Shown: positions 34,179 to 43,344, numbered from the stretch's first letter. The stretch is DNA of 64,000 bases from JAPHTQ01 sp050288165 (GCA_050288165.1 JBNKDG010000005.1:1-64000), one strand, 5' to 3'. The notes: generated by a model not told the origin, from the letters alone. Numbers and translations are program-made.

Positions 34179-36551
34179 ATGACAGCCGGTAGGCGCGTGG
34201 ATACAGCGACGCAATACAACATCGTTTTCAGCGGAAAAACCATGGATGGGTTTGAGCGCAAGCAGGTGGCAATGACCCTGGCGCAAAAGCTCCGCCTTAA
34301 CGCCGAACAGGTGAAACGCCTGTTCGATGGTGCCGATCACACCATCAAACGTACCGCCACGGCCGAGGATGCCCAACGGGTGGTGGAGAAACTGGCGCAG
34401 ATGGGTGCCGTGGCCCGCATCGACCCGCCGCCCAGCCCACCCAGCCCAACCAAAGCAAAACCCGCCCCCGCAGCCAAACCGGTCAACAAAACCCTTGCCC
34501 CCTTTACCCCGCTAAAAAACCCACAGCAGTTCCTGCCACGACTCTATCTGGTTCTGGGTATTGAGGGTGCCATCAGTACCGCTTACCTGTTGCTGCTGCT
34601 GTACATCGCCAACCTGGCCTACTTCACCCTGTGGGCTGCCCCCAACAGCGACTACCCGTTGCTGATCCTGATGGTGCAACTGATCAGCCTGCCGCTGCTG
34701 ACGCCACTGCTCCTGCTGCTGGCCAAACCGCTGCTCTCCCTGCGCAACCGCACCTATCGCGGCATCCTGCTCTCTGAGCAGCAGGAGCCGGATCTGTATA
34801 TGTTTGTGCAGGATATCTGCGAGCGACTGGGCGTCACTGCGCCGGTCGAAATCCGCCTCAATAACGATGTGTCGATCCAGATGCGGCATCGCGGCCCGCT
34901 CGGTTTCTGGCGCGACGAATTTGTCCTGACCATCGGTGTGCCGCTGATTTCCACCCTCAAGACCAACCAGCTCGCCGCCCTGCTGACGCGAGAACTGATC
35001 TGTTTCCGTAATCCGGAAGCACCACGCGCTGCGTTCCTGCTGATGGCGCACCACCGCTGGTTACACACCTCGCTCTACCGAGACGACATTGTTGATCAGG
35101 CGATCGCCCGCTGGCAGGAGCAGGGTCGCCTCTCCGCCGTAACGGTGGAAAAACTGCAGGGGCTGTTTGCCCTGGTGCGCCGCCTGATGGCACCGCGCCA
35201 GAGTATCAGTCGGCTGTTGGGGAGATCGCTGGTCCATCACATCGTGGCGGTGGCCGATGATGCCGCCTGCGATCTGGCCGGACGCGACGGTCTGAGTCAG
35301 GCGCTGGAACAACAGCGGCTGATCGCCCACACCGCGCAGGAGTTGATCCCGAAACTGCAAAAACAGTGGGACGAAAAAGGCGTACTGCCCGATGACCTGA
35401 TCCAGCTTACCCTGCTCAGTGCGCGCCAGTATCCAAGCACCATCCACAACCAGTTGCGCACGCAACAGGAACAGGACCGTGCGCAGGAAAACGACATTAT
35501 TCCCGCCGATTCACAGCGCATCAATCGCCTTGGCAACGCGCAGGGTGCGCCCGGTTATGCCTGTGTTTCACCGGCGATGACGCTGGTCCGTTACTTCGCC
35601 AAGCTGGCGACCACCATGACGGTGCGCTACTACCACAACCGGCTCAACCTGCCGATCACACCGAACAAACTGATCCATCCGTTGGTGAAGGGCAGCGAAG
35701 AGGAGCGGCTGAAAAGCGAACTCACGGTTTACTTCGGCGGCGTCCTGCACCTGATGCAGCCGCTGGAACTGCAAACCCTGTTCGACAAGATCGGCAACCG
35801 CGCATTGGCGAAAAAAGTCTGGCGTGAAGCGGTACAGCGTTTAAAGGCTGGTCATACCCAGGCGCGTCACGACTTTGCCCTCAACGTCACTACCGAAAAA
35901 CAGCTTGCCGACAACAGTATGCGCGAGGCGCTCTATCGCGCCGAACTGTGGCGCAAGATGGGCGAGAGTAAACCGAAGAAAGATGAATTCGAGGTATTCC
36001 TGCAACAGTGTCGCGATGTGGAAAACGAATACGAACAGACACTAAAGAAAGTGGCGCAACACCAGAGTCTTTACGCGCAGCGTCTCTCCGCCACGCTGGC
36101 ACTGCTGCGCCCTTCGGAAGAGGAAGAAGACAGCGACCATCGGTATATGGAGATCGTCATGCTGCTCACTGTCTACAGCCGTATCGAATCGATACTGCCA
36201 AAGCTGCGTGAGTTGAAGCTGGTCACCTCGCTGCTCAATATTTTGCTCAGTTACCAGAATAGTGACCGTGCTTCTTCACTGAAAGATCGGATTGAGGAAG
36301 AGGCTGCCGATATTCGTCAGTTGATCACCGCGATCAAACTGGCGCTGAAGGATGTACCCAACCCCTTCCCAACGCCGCGCGGCGGTAAGGTGTTGATGGA
36401 TTATCTGCTGCTTGATGCCTACACCGAGGCGACAGCGGAAGGGGAGTTCGATCGCGGCAACGATATCGTTAATCGTCTGGCGTTGGTGCAACAAAAGATT
36501 CTGGTGAAATTGATCGAGACGGCCGCCGAGGCGGAGCAAACCCTTTCCTGA
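34179..36551 (+). CDS. Membrane protein with degenerate M48-like peptidase domain
   Basis: 790 residues. The N-terminal 80 residues (YNIVFSGKTMDGFERKQVAM and following) form a small domain I have seen at the start of various gammaproteobacterial membrane proteins. A Pro/Ala/Lys-rich linker comes next, then two transmembrane helices near 125-155 and 160-185. The following part resembles M48 (HtpX-like) peptidases, but the HExxH zinc motif reads RELIC (271-275), so both histidines are lost and the domain is probably not an active protease. The long helical C terminus (about 560-790) is of unknown role. Several starts are possible: ATG 34179 has no good ribosome binding site, and a GTG at 34197 is an alternative. 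Confidence 0.7.
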   Translation: MTAGRRVDTATQYNIVFSGKTMDGFERKQVAMTLAQKLRLNAEQVKRLFDGADHTIKRTATAEDAQRVVEKLAQMGAVARIDPPPSPPSPTKAKPAPAAKPVNKTLAPFTPLKNPQQFLPRLYLVLGIEGAISTAYLLLLLYIANLAYFTLWAAPNSDYPLLILMVQLISLPLLTPLLLLLAKPLLSLRNRTYRGILLSEQQEPDLYMFVQDICERLGVTAPVEIRLNNDVSIQMRHRGPLGFWRDEFVLTIGVPLISTLKTNQLAALLTRELICFRNPEAPRAAFLLMAHHRWLHTSLYRDDIVDQAIARWQEQGRLSAVTVEKLQGLFALVRRLMAPRQSISRLLGRSLVHHIVAVADDAACDLAGRDGLSQALEQQRLIAHTAQELIPKLQKQWDEKGVLPDDLIQLTLLSARQYPSTIHNQLRTQQEQDRAQENDIIPADSQRINRLGNAQGAPGYACVSPAMTLVRYFAKLATTMTVRYYHNRLNLPITPNKLIHPLVKGSEEERLKSELTVYFGGVLHLMQPLELQTLFDKIGNRALAKKVWREAVQRLKAGHTQARHDFALNVTTEKQLADNSMREALYRAELWRKMGESKPKKDEFEVFLQQCRDVENEYEQTLKKVAQHQSLYAQRLSATLALLRPSEEEEDSDHRYMEIVMLLTVYSRIESILPKLRELKLVTSLLNILLSYQNSDRASSLKDRIEEEAADIRQLITAIKLALKDVPNPFPTPRGGKVLMDYLLLDAYTEATAEGEFDRGNDIVNRLALVQQKILVKLIETAAEAEQTLS

Positions 36552-36563
36552 ACTTATTCCCTC

Positions 36564-36632
36564 CGTAGGCTGGGCAGTCATGCCCAGCAAAACCGATCGT
36601 AAAAAAAGCTGGGCATCACTGCCCAGCCTACG
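36564..36632. terminator. Double hairpin inverted repeat between convergent genes
   Basis: CGTAGGCTGGGCAGTCATGC and onward (36564-36588) is mirrored by GCTGGGCATCACTGCCCAGC and onward (36608-36632). Each arm is itself a hairpin (CTGGGCA/TGCCCAG), with seven A between them. It sits between the M48-like gene and egtD reading toward it. It is probably a bidirectional terminator of a dispersed repeat type. Confidence 0.75.
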
Positions 36633-36655
36633 ATCTGCGCCGGAATGACGAACCG

Positions 36656-37615
36656 TCAAACCACTTTCAGGCAGTGCACACTGAAATAGTGGTTCTCGTC
36701 TATCCAGCTTTTCACCGGTAAGAACCCTGCCTCTCCGGCCATCTGTAGAAAACCTTCAACGGTGTATTTGTAAGAGTTCTCGGTGTGGATCGCCTCGCCC
36801 GAAGCGAAATGCAGTTGTTCATTGCCGAGGGTGACCTGCTGTTCGACATCGCTAATCAGATACATCTCTATCCTGCCACGAGCGGCGTTGTAATCGGCAT
36901 TGTGGCTGAACTGCTCCAGCGCAAAATCGGCACCCAGCTCACGATTAAAACGCTGTAGCAGGTTGAGATTGAAGGCGGCGGTAACGCCTGCCTCGTCGTT
37001 ATAGGCGCGATGCAGTACCGCATAATCCTTTTGCAGATCGACACCAATCAGCAGGTGGCCGCCGCTGCCCAACGCCTGCGCCACATGCTGCAACAGACGT
37101 TGCGCCGCTGCCGGTTCGAAATTGCCGATACTGGAACCGGGAAAGAACGCGGCACGTGGCAACTCCTCCGGCGACCAGGGTAACTCCAGACCACGCGAAT
37201 AGTCGGCACAGGTGGCGTGAACTTCCAGCTCCGGATATTCAAGCGCCAGATCGCCCGCCGCACGCAGCAGAAAATCACGCGAGATATCCACCGGCATGTA
37301 GGCCGCTGGTTTCAGCGCATCGAGCAGCAAACGTATCTTGCGACTGGAACCGGAACCAAGTTCGATCAGCAGGCCGTCGTTACCCAGCAGCGCCGCCATT
37401 TCGTCGCCGTGTTCTTCCAGCAGAGAGAGTTCGGAACGGAACGGATAGTACTCCGGCGTTTCGGTGATCGCCTCGAACAGTTCCGAACCGCGCTCATCGT
37501 AAAAAAACTTGGGCGAAATCATCGGCGGCGTTTTGTGCAGACCGTCGAGCACCTCACGCAGCATGTCGGTTTTGGGCGGATGGAGATCGTAGAAACGCAC
37601 GGCGGGATAATTCAT
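36656..37615 (-). CDS. egtD: L-histidine N-alpha-methyltransferase (ergothioneine)
   Basis: 319 residues of the EgtD family, converting histidine to hercynine with three S-adenosylmethionine. N-terminal KFFYDERGSELFEAITETPEYYPFR is the family signature (partial match shown by FYDERGSELFEAITETPEYY); the SAM site is IELGSGSSRK near 84-93; SSIGNFEP near 161-168 and the late GEAIHTENSYKY block complete it. It starts with an ATGA overlap on egtB (3' end of egtB at 37612), so the two are translationally coupled. With EgtB it should suffice for the sulfoxide intermediate of ergothioneine. Confidence 0.95.
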   Translation of the reverse strand: MNYPAVRFYDLHPPKTDMLREVLDGLHKTPPMISPKFFYDERGSELFEAITETPEYYPFRSELSLLEEHGDEMAALLGNDGLLIELGSGSSRKIRLLLDALKPAAYMPVDISRDFLLRAAGDLALEYPELEVHATCADYSRGLELPWSPEELPRAAFFPGSSIGNFEPAAAQRLLQHVAQALGSGGHLLIGVDLQKDYAVLHRAYNDEAGVTAAFNLNLLQRFNRELGADFALEQFSHNADYNAARGRIEMYLISDVEQQVTLGNEQLHFASGEAIHTENSYKYTVEGFLQMAGEAGFLPVKSWIDENHYFSVHCLKVV

Positions 37616-38904
37616 CGCAAATCCTCCGCCAGTCGCAGGCCGCTGAACTGCCAGCGCTCATTCGGGTAGAAGAAATTGCGATAGGTGGCGCGAATATGGT
37701 TTGCCGGTGTGACGCAGGAACCGCCGCGCAACACCATCTGGTTACTCATGAACTTGCCGTTGTATTCGCCCAGTGCACCGGCTGGTGCGTGATAACCCGG
37801 ATAGCCGACATAGGGGCTGGCGGTCCACTCCCACACGTCGCCAAAGAGTTGCAACAGACCTTCGCCGCTGGCCGGGGCCGGATGGAGCAGGCCGCGATCG
37901 CGCAGGTTGCCTTCGATCGGTTGATGTGCTGCGGCCACTTCCCACTCCTGCTCGGTGGGCAGTCGATGACCGGCCCAGCGTGCGTAGGCATCGGCCTCGT
38001 AAAAACTGAGATGGCAGACCGGTTCGTGCGGATTGAGTGGTCGCACACCACCGAGGGTAAACAACCGCCACTCGTTATCCTCTTTCATCCAGTAGAGCGG
38101 CGCGCGCCACTGCTCTTTTTTTATCGTGGCCCAACCGTCAGAGAGCCAAAGCTCCGGACGCTCGTAACCCTGGTCTTCGATGAAGGCGAGGTATTCGCCG
38201 TTGGTGACCAGGCGATTCGCCAGACGAAACGGTTCGAGGTAGACGTTATGCCGTGGACGCTCGTTGTCATAGGCAAAACCGAGTAGATCGGCGCCGATGC
38301 AACAGAGGCCTTTCTCGAATTCATGCCACTGCAGTGGCGGCGTGCTGCCCTCCGGCACGGAGAGATCATCGCGATAGGCGGGATAAAGCGAGTTGACCGA
38401 GAAATTGTGCTTGATGTCGGTAAGCAACAACTCCTGGTGCTGCTGTTCGTGATTAAGACCGACGATGATACGCAGCGCGACATCGTTCCACACTTCGCCA
38501 TCCACCTCGTCGATCAGATTAATCATCTGCTCGTCGACCCAGGTGCGGTAACGGTAGACCTCCGTGACGGTCGGCCGCGACAACATGCCGCGATTCGGTC
38601 GCGGATGAAACGCGCCGACCTGTTCGTAATAGGAGTTGAAGAGATAGCGAAAGGCGGGATCGAAAGGTTCGTAATCGGCCTGATATTCGCTGAGAAGAAA
38701 GGTGTCGAAGAACCAGCTGACGTGGGCCAGGTGCCACTTGGGCGGACTGGTCTGGACGATGCTTTGCAGCATGTAGTCGTCGGTCTCCAACGGCACACAG
38801 AGGTGCTCGCTGGCGAGTCGTACCGCGCGAAAGGCCTCCAGTGCCTCTTCGCGGGTCAACATCGGCAGGGTGTGATCGTCGCTAGTGACGGCGGTCTGGC
38901 TCAT
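37612..38904 (-). CDS. egtB: Ergothioneine sulfoxide synthase EgtB
   Basis: 430 residues: a DinB-like N-terminal domain and a C-terminal formylglycine-generating-type (FGE/sulfatase-modifying) domain. Iron ligands are probably H61 (WHLAHVSWFF), H152 and H156 (NHEQQHQELL), matching the His and HxxxH arrangement of EgtB. The enzyme joins hercynine to a thiol substrate and oxygen. With no EgtC (amidohydrolase) or EgtA nearby, cysteine rather than gamma-glutamylcysteine is the more likely donor; that is inference. First gene of the egtBD operon, with a GC-rich hairpin (38947-38970) between it and the upstream rhodanese gene. Confidence 0.93.
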   Translation of the reverse strand: MSQTAVTSDDHTLPMLTREEALEAFRAVRLASEHLCVPLETDDYMLQSIVQTSPPKWHLAHVSWFFDTFLLSEYQADYEPFDPAFRYLFNSYYEQVGAFHPRPNRGMLSRPTVTEVYRYRTWVDEQMINLIDEVDGEVWNDVALRIIVGLNHEQQHQELLLTDIKHNFSVNSLYPAYRDDLSVPEGSTPPLQWHEFEKGLCCIGADLLGFAYDNERPRHNVYLEPFRLANRLVTNGEYLAFIEDQGYERPELWLSDGWATIKKEQWRAPLYWMKEDNEWRLFTLGGVRPLNPHEPVCHLSFYEADAYARWAGHRLPTEQEWEVAAAHQPIEGNLRDRGLLHPAPASGEGLLQLFGDVWEWTASPYVGYPGYHAPAGALGEYNGKFMSNQMVLRGGSCVTPANHIRATYRNFFYPNERWQFSGLRLAEDLR

Positions 38905-38984
38905 TGCTTCCCTCCTGGAAAAGGTCGGGTCTCTAAGCGTAGACCATGGGGGCGGGTTACCCCGCCCCTCAAGTGTTTAGCCGA

Positions 38985-39413
38985 TTAACACTGCTCCCAG
39001 GGCAGGTTTTCGAAACGCCAACCACCGAGGGTACTGCGGTGATGGTTGTCATCCAGTTCACCCTCGAAGCCTTCGATGATGTTGTAGACATTACCCACAC
39101 CGGCTTCGACCAGCGCCATACCCGCCTCCAGCGAACGCTTACCGCTGCGGCAGATCAGCAGGATCGGCGCGCAACCCTCCAGGTCACCACAGATGACGCC
39201 GCCGAGCATCAGCTCACGCACCTGGCGTACGAAGTGGGGATTCACTTCCCAGTCCGGCTCGTCGATCCAGGGAATGTGTACCGCCCCCTTGGGATGGCCC
39301 ACAAACAGAAACTCCATATTGGAACGCACATCAACCAGCACGGCCCGCGGGTCGTCCTGAATCATCTGCCAGGCTTCGGTCGGTGTGATGCTTTTGACCC
39401 CTTTCTCGCCCAT
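38985..39413 (-). CDS. Rhodanese-domain sulfurtransferase
   Basis: 142 residues, a single rhodanese domain with the active-site loop ICRSGKRS carrying the sulfur-accepting Cys (near 88) and the family motifs VDVRSNMEF and GAVHIPW. No signal peptide, so cytosolic. GGAGGAG lies in front of the ATG. It lies 80 bases upstream of egtB on the same strand and may be co-transcribed. A role in sulfane-sulfur handling is expected but the partner is unknown. Confidence 0.9.
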   Translation of the reverse strand: MGEKGVKSITPTEAWQMIQDDPRAVLVDVRSNMEFLFVGHPKGAVHIPWIDEPDWEVNPHFVRQVRELMLGGVICGDLEGCAPILLICRSGKRSLEAGMALVEAGVGNVYNIIEGFEGELDDNHHRSTLGGWRFENLPWEQC

Positions 39414-39462
39414 GGCTTACTCCTCCAAAATATATTTATATACTTATCAACCTAGCTTATCG

Positions 39463-39915
39463 CTAAGGTAATAGTTCCACCTTCAGTAGTACCCCGTCAA
39501 CCCCTATCACCTTTACCCGGCTTCCGGCGGCGCAATCCTCCCCCAGGATGCGCCAGGTGGTGTCATCGACTCGGATCTTGCCGTGACCGTTGACGATGGG
39601 CTCCTCCAGGGTGAAAACGCGACCCACATACTGCTCCCCACGGCGGTTGAGCGTCGGCTGATCGCTCACCACCGGATGCCGCAACTGATAACGACGCCAG
39701 GCGAGCACGGCGACCACCGAGAGCACGGCAAAGATGCCGACCTGGTAGGCCCAGCCCATGCCGGGGACGAGCAGCAGCAGAAAACCGACCACCCCGGCGG
39801 CGATCCCTATCCACATGAAGAAGGTGCCGGGCACAAACATCTCCAGCACCAGCAGCACCACCGCGAGTATCCACCAGCTCCAGTGGTCGACGTTGCTGAA
39901 GAGCTCGGCCATCAT
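39463..39915 (-). CDS. NfeD-family membrane protein
   Basis: 150 residues. Two to three hydrophobic segments at about 14-30, 32-50 and 54-70 (WWILAVVLLVLEMFVPGTFF) precede a C-terminal OB-fold (QYVGRVFTLEEPIVNGHGKI). This is the short NfeD type that partners with SPFH proteins. The ATG at 39915 overlaps the SPFH stop (ATGA), and GGAGG lies upstream. It probably supports membrane microdomain assembly with the SPFH protein. Confidence 0.92.
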   Translation of the reverse strand: MMAELFSNVDHWSWWILAVVLLVLEMFVPGTFFMWIGIAAGVVGFLLLLVPGMGWAYQVGIFAVLSVVAVLAWRRYQLRHPVVSDQPTLNRRGEQYVGRVFTLEEPIVNGHGKIRVDDTTWRILGEDCAAGSRVKVIGVDGVLLKVELLP

Positions 39916-40832
39916 GCGCCACCTCCGCGCTTGCCCAGCGCTTCCTTGGCCAGTTCGCTGATGCCGCCGATGGCGCCGATGACCGAGGAGGCCTCAAGTG
40001 GCATGAACACCAGCTTCTCGTTGGGTGACATTGCGATGTCACGCAGCGCGGCGATGTATTTGGTGGCGACGAAGTAATTCACCGCGTTGATGTCCCCTTC
40101 GGCAATCGCCTTCGACACATCGCGGGTCGCCTTGGCCTCCGCCTCGGCCAGACGCTCCCGCGCCTCCGCCTGACGGAAGGCCGCCTCACGCTCACCTTCG
40201 GCTTCGAGAATGGCCGACTGCTTTTCACCCTCCGCCTTGAGGATCGCCGACTGACGTTCGCCTTCGGCTTCGAGGATCTGTGCCCGCTTGAGACGCTCCG
40301 CCTTCATCTGCCGCGCCATCGCATCGACCAGATCGTTGGGCGGTGAGATGTCCTTGATCTCGATACGGGTGACCTTGACGCCCCACGGTGTGGTGGCATC
40401 GTCGACCACGCTGAGCAGGCGGGCGTTGATCTCGTCACGACGGGAGAGCAGTTCGTCCAGGTCCATGGAACCCATCACGGTACGGATGTTGGTCATGGTG
40501 AGGTTGAGGATGGCGTAGTCGAGGCCGCTGACCTCGTAGGCCGCCTTGGCCGCGTCCATGATCTGGTAGAAGACCACGCCGTCGACGGTGACCATGGCGT
40601 TGTCCTTGGTGATGACCTCCTGGGACGGCACATCCTGCACCTGCTCCATCATGTTCATCTTGCGCCCGACACGGTCGACCACCGGCACGATGATGTTGAG
40701 GCCGGGGCGCAGGGTCTGCACGTAGCGACCGAAGCGCTCAACGGTGTATTCCATTCCCTGCGGCACTGACTTGACGCCGAGGAACACCAGCACCACCGCC
40801 AGACCGAGCAGAAACAGGACAAAATTTTCCAT
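39912..40832 (-). CDS. SPFH/stomatin-like protein (QmcA-type)
   Basis: About 306 residues from the ATG at 40832; AGGAG lies 7 bases upstream, so I prefer it to the ATG at 40838. One N-terminal membrane helix (MENFVLFLLGLAVVLVFLG) is followed by a stomatin/SPFH domain (GMEYTVERFGRYVQTLRPGL) and a coiled coil with the repeat EGERQSAILKAEGEKQSAIL. Related proteins form large ring assemblies in the inner membrane and modulate proteases such as FtsH. Operon with NfeD. Confidence 0.93.
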   Translation of the reverse strand: MENFVLFLLGLAVVLVFLGVKSVPQGMEYTVERFGRYVQTLRPGLNIIVPVVDRVGRKMNMMEQVQDVPSQEVITKDNAMVTVDGVVFYQIMDAAKAAYEVSGLDYAILNLTMTNIRTVMGSMDLDELLSRRDEINARLLSVVDDATTPWGVKVTRIEIKDISPPNDLVDAMARQMKAERLKRAQILEAEGERQSAILKAEGEKQSAILEAEGEREAAFRQAEARERLAEAEAKATRDVSKAIAEGDINAVNYFVATKYIAALRDIAMSPNEKLVFMPLEASSVIGAIGGISELAKEALGKRGGGA

Positions 40833-40912
40833 CGCCATTCTCCTTTGTTATGGGTTGTTCAAGGATACACCAGCGATGCGGCAATGGTATTAACACGCTA
40901 CAATCGGCGCGC

Positions 40913-41686
40913 ATGAGCACACCACAAATCAAACCACCCAAGTTGTTACTGCGCCCGATTGGCCGTGCCATCGGCGACTTCGACATGATCCGCGAGGGTG
41001 ACCGCGTGCTGCTCGGTCTTTCCGGTGGCAAGGACTCGCTGGCGCTGCTGCATGTGCTGCGTCATCTGCAGCGTGCCGCGCCGGTCAAGTTTGAGGTCGG
41101 TGCGATCACCATTGACCCGATGATCCCCGGTTTCGATCCCTCGGTGTTGAAACCCTATCTGGCGGAGATGGGCGTGCCCTACATCTACGATGCCGAACCG
41201 ATCGCCGATGAGGCGATGAAGTATCAGGAAGACCCGTCTTTCTCCTTCTGCGCCTTCTGTTCAAGACTGAAGCGCGGCTCGATCTACGCCCGGGCGCGGG
41301 AGAACGGCTACAACGTCATCGCCCTGGCACAGCATCTGGACGATCTGGCTGAGAGCTTTATGATGTCCGCCTTTCACCGCGGCCAGCTCGGCACGATGAA
41401 GGCGCACTACGTCAACGACGCCGGTGACCTGCGCATCATCCGTCCGATGGTCTATGTGCGCGAGCGGCAGACCGCCGCCTTCGCCGAGAATGCACAGCTG
41501 CCGGTAGTGCCTGACAACTGCCCCGCCTGCTTCAGTAAGCCGACCGAACGACAGCACTTCAAGCAACTGCTGGCCGAGGAAGAGGGGCGTTACAAAAACC
41601 TGTTCCGCAACCTGTTGCACACCCTCAAGCCGCTTATGTCTGAAGGTTACGCCGCCGCCTCTGCCATGGGAGACGAGGAAGAGTGA
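40913..41686 (+). CDS. ttcA: tRNA 2-thiocytidine synthetase TtcA family protein
   Basis: About 257 residues from the ATG at 40913; the divergent SPFH gene lies 80 bases to the left. PP-loop SGGKDS at 37-42 activates the tRNA base; CAFCSRLKRG and CPACF supply the CxxC cysteines for the iron-sulfur cluster of the TtcA type. This would introduce s2C32 in certain tRNAs. No strong ribosome binding site precedes the start. The family contains close paralogues, so the exact tRNA target is less certain than the family. The last codons overlap the next gene. Confidence 0.88.
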   Translation: MSTPQIKPPKLLLRPIGRAIGDFDMIREGDRVLLGLSGGKDSLALLHVLRHLQRAAPVKFEVGAITIDPMIPGFDPSVLKPYLAEMGVPYIYDAEPIADEAMKYQEDPSFSFCAFCSRLKRGSIYARARENGYNVIALAQHLDDLAESFMMSAFHRGQLGTMKAHYVNDAGDLRIIRPMVYVRERQTAAFAENAQLPVVPDNCPACFSKPTERQHFKQLLAEEEGRYKNLFRNLLHTLKPLMSEGYAAASAMGDEEE

Positions 41687-42540
41687 AGGCACTGACGCGC
41701 ATCGTCGCACTGCTACCGCTGCCGTTCGTGCATGCCGTCGGTGTGCTGTTCGGCTGGCTCTTCTATCTGGTACACAACCCCCATCGCGATGTCGCCCGGC
41801 GCAACATCGCCCTCTGCCTGCCTGAATTGAATCCCAAAGGCCGCCGCCGCATGTTGCGCCGCGCCCTGATCGAAACCGGCAAGACCGCGCTGGAATCGCC
41901 CATCCTCTGGCTCGGCAACGCCGCAAGGGTGCGTTCACTGGTGAAGGAAGAGGTGGGACGTGAGGTGCTGGAGAATGCGCTGCAACAGGACAAGGGGGTA
42001 ATCGTGGTGGTGCCGCACCTCGGTTCCTGGGAGTTGGTCAGTCTTCACTGCTCCGCCGCCTACCCGCTGACCTCGCTCTATCGTCCGCTGCGCAATCCCG
42101 AGATGGAGCCGCTGGTGCGAGAGGGACGGACCCGCTTCGGCGCCGAGCTGGTACCGACCAATACCCGTGGCGTACGCGCCCTGTTTCAGGCACTGGCGGC
42201 CAATGAACTGGTGTTGATCCTGCCGGATCAGGACCCGCGCGATGCGGGCGGGGAGTTCGCCCCGTTCTTCGGTATCCAGGCCAACACCATGACCCTGGCG
42301 TCGAAGCTGGCGCAGAAGAGCGGCGCACCGTTGGTGTTATGCGTGGCCGAACGGCTGAGCTGGGGACGTGGTTTTCGGCTGCACTACCGGCCTGTCGATG
42401 CCCCTGCCGATGACCTGCAACAGCACCTGATGGCGATCAATGCGGCGGTGGAACAAGCGGTGCGCGACTTTCCGGCGCAGTATCAATGGAGCTACAAACG
42501 CTTCCGCACCAGGCCAGAAGGTGAAGGCGCTATTTACTGA
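41683..42540 (+). CDS. LpxL/HtrB-family lipid A acyltransferase
   Basis: 285 residues from GTG 41683 (AGGA 3 bases upstream), overlapping the ttcA stop. It has the HX4E active site HLGSWE near 112-117, a hydrophobic N-terminal anchor (about 5-30) and the family blocks ARRNIALCLPEL and LPDQDP. It would add a secondary acyl chain to lipid A from acyl-ACP at the inner-membrane face. It could be LpxL, LpxM or LpxP-like; the sequence alone does not decide. Immediately downstream lies a MITE-like repeat. Confidence 0.9.
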   Translation: MKALTRIVALLPLPFVHAVGVLFGWLFYLVHNPHRDVARRNIALCLPELNPKGRRRMLRRALIETGKTALESPILWLGNAARVRSLVKEEVGREVLENALQQDKGVIVVVPHLGSWELVSLHCSAAYPLTSLYRPLRNPEMEPLVREGRTRFGAELVPTNTRGVRALFQALAANELVLILPDQDPRDAGGEFAPFFGIQANTMTLASKLAQKSGAPLVLCVAERLSWGRGFRLHYRPVDAPADDLQQHLMAINAAVEQAVRDFPAQYQWSYKRFRTRPEGEGAIY

Positions 42541-42677
42541 ACCATCTCAAACTTGCTGTGCTTGGCGATACGGCGTTAAAAATGAACTCAGAATGCTCAT
42601 TTACTGACGTGTAAACTCCGCTTCTTCGTTCATTTTCGCCTTGTCTCGCCTGCGCTCGCTAACTTTGAGATAGGTTC
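42539..42677. repeat. MITE-like element, copy 2
   Basis: 139 bases bounded by GAACCATCTCAAACTT and the complement of GAACCTATCTCAAAGTT, one gap and one mismatch apart. It begins inside the stop codon of the acyltransferase gene. The internal sequence GCTCATTTACT, GTAAACT.CGCT, TTTCGCCTTGTCTCG aligns with the reverse complement of copy 1 at 12602-12746. Confidence 0.75.
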
Positions 42678-42693
42678 TCGGCTATTCATTTAG

Positions 42694-43344
42694 CTAGGGC
42701 ATAATATCTAGGAAGGTCTCAATGGCTTCGAACTCGCCCACATCCCGCCGCGGCGATTTGGTGTCCGGTTCGTAGACCGCCAGCAACCAGCGAATCCCAT
42801 ACTCTCTCGCCGAACGCAGCACCGGCAGGCTGTCGTCGACCAGCAAGGTGCGTGCCGGATCGAACTTCTCCACCTGCTGCAGATGATCCCAGAATGGCAA
42901 CGCCTCCTTGGGCAGGCCGAAGTCGTGGGAGACCACGATGTGATCGAAGTGACCACCCAGTTGGGTCTTCTGCATCTTCAGTTCCAGACTTTTGGTGTGG
43001 GCGTTGGTGACCAGCAGCATCCGCTTGCCTGCGGCACGCACCGCATCGAGGAAATCTACGACATAGGGATGCACGGCGATGAGGTGGTTCACCTCCTCCT
43101 TGAGCAGAGCGATGTCCAGCCCCAACTCTTCGGTCCAGTAGTCGATGCTATACCAGTCGATGGTGCCCATCATGGCGCGGTAGCGGCTGAGCAGGTCTTG
43201 CTTCACCTCTTCCAGTTCCAGGCCATGCTTTTCGCTAAAGCGCTGCGGCACATGCTCCAGCCAGAAGTAGGTATCGAAATGGAGATCGAGCAGGGTACCG
43301 TCCATATCCAGTAACACCGTATCGATCTGCTGCCAGTCCACCAT
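42694..43344 (-). CDS. yrfG: GMP/IMP nucleotidase YrfG (HAD superfamily)
   Basis: About 216 residues from the ATG at 43344, which has AGAGGAG 6 bases upstream; the longer in-frame reading has none. HAD motif I is LLDMDGTLLD near 10-19, motif II VTNAHT, motif III/IV LLVDDSLPVL. The closest remembered relative is E. coli YrfG, a purine 5'-nucleotidase. It is transcribed divergently from nudE, the same neighbourhood as in E. coli. Confidence 0.85.
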   Translation of the reverse strand: MVDWQQIDTVLLDMDGTLLDLHFDTYFWLEHVPQRFSEKHGLELEEVKQDLLSRYRAMMGTIDWYSIDYWTEELGLDIALLKEEVNHLIAVHPYVVDFLDAVRAAGKRMLLVTNAHTKSLELKMQKTQLGGHFDHIVVSHDFGLPKEALPFWDHLQQVEKFDPARTLLVDDSLPVLRSAREYGIRWLLAVYEPDTKSPRRDVGEFEAIETFLDIMP

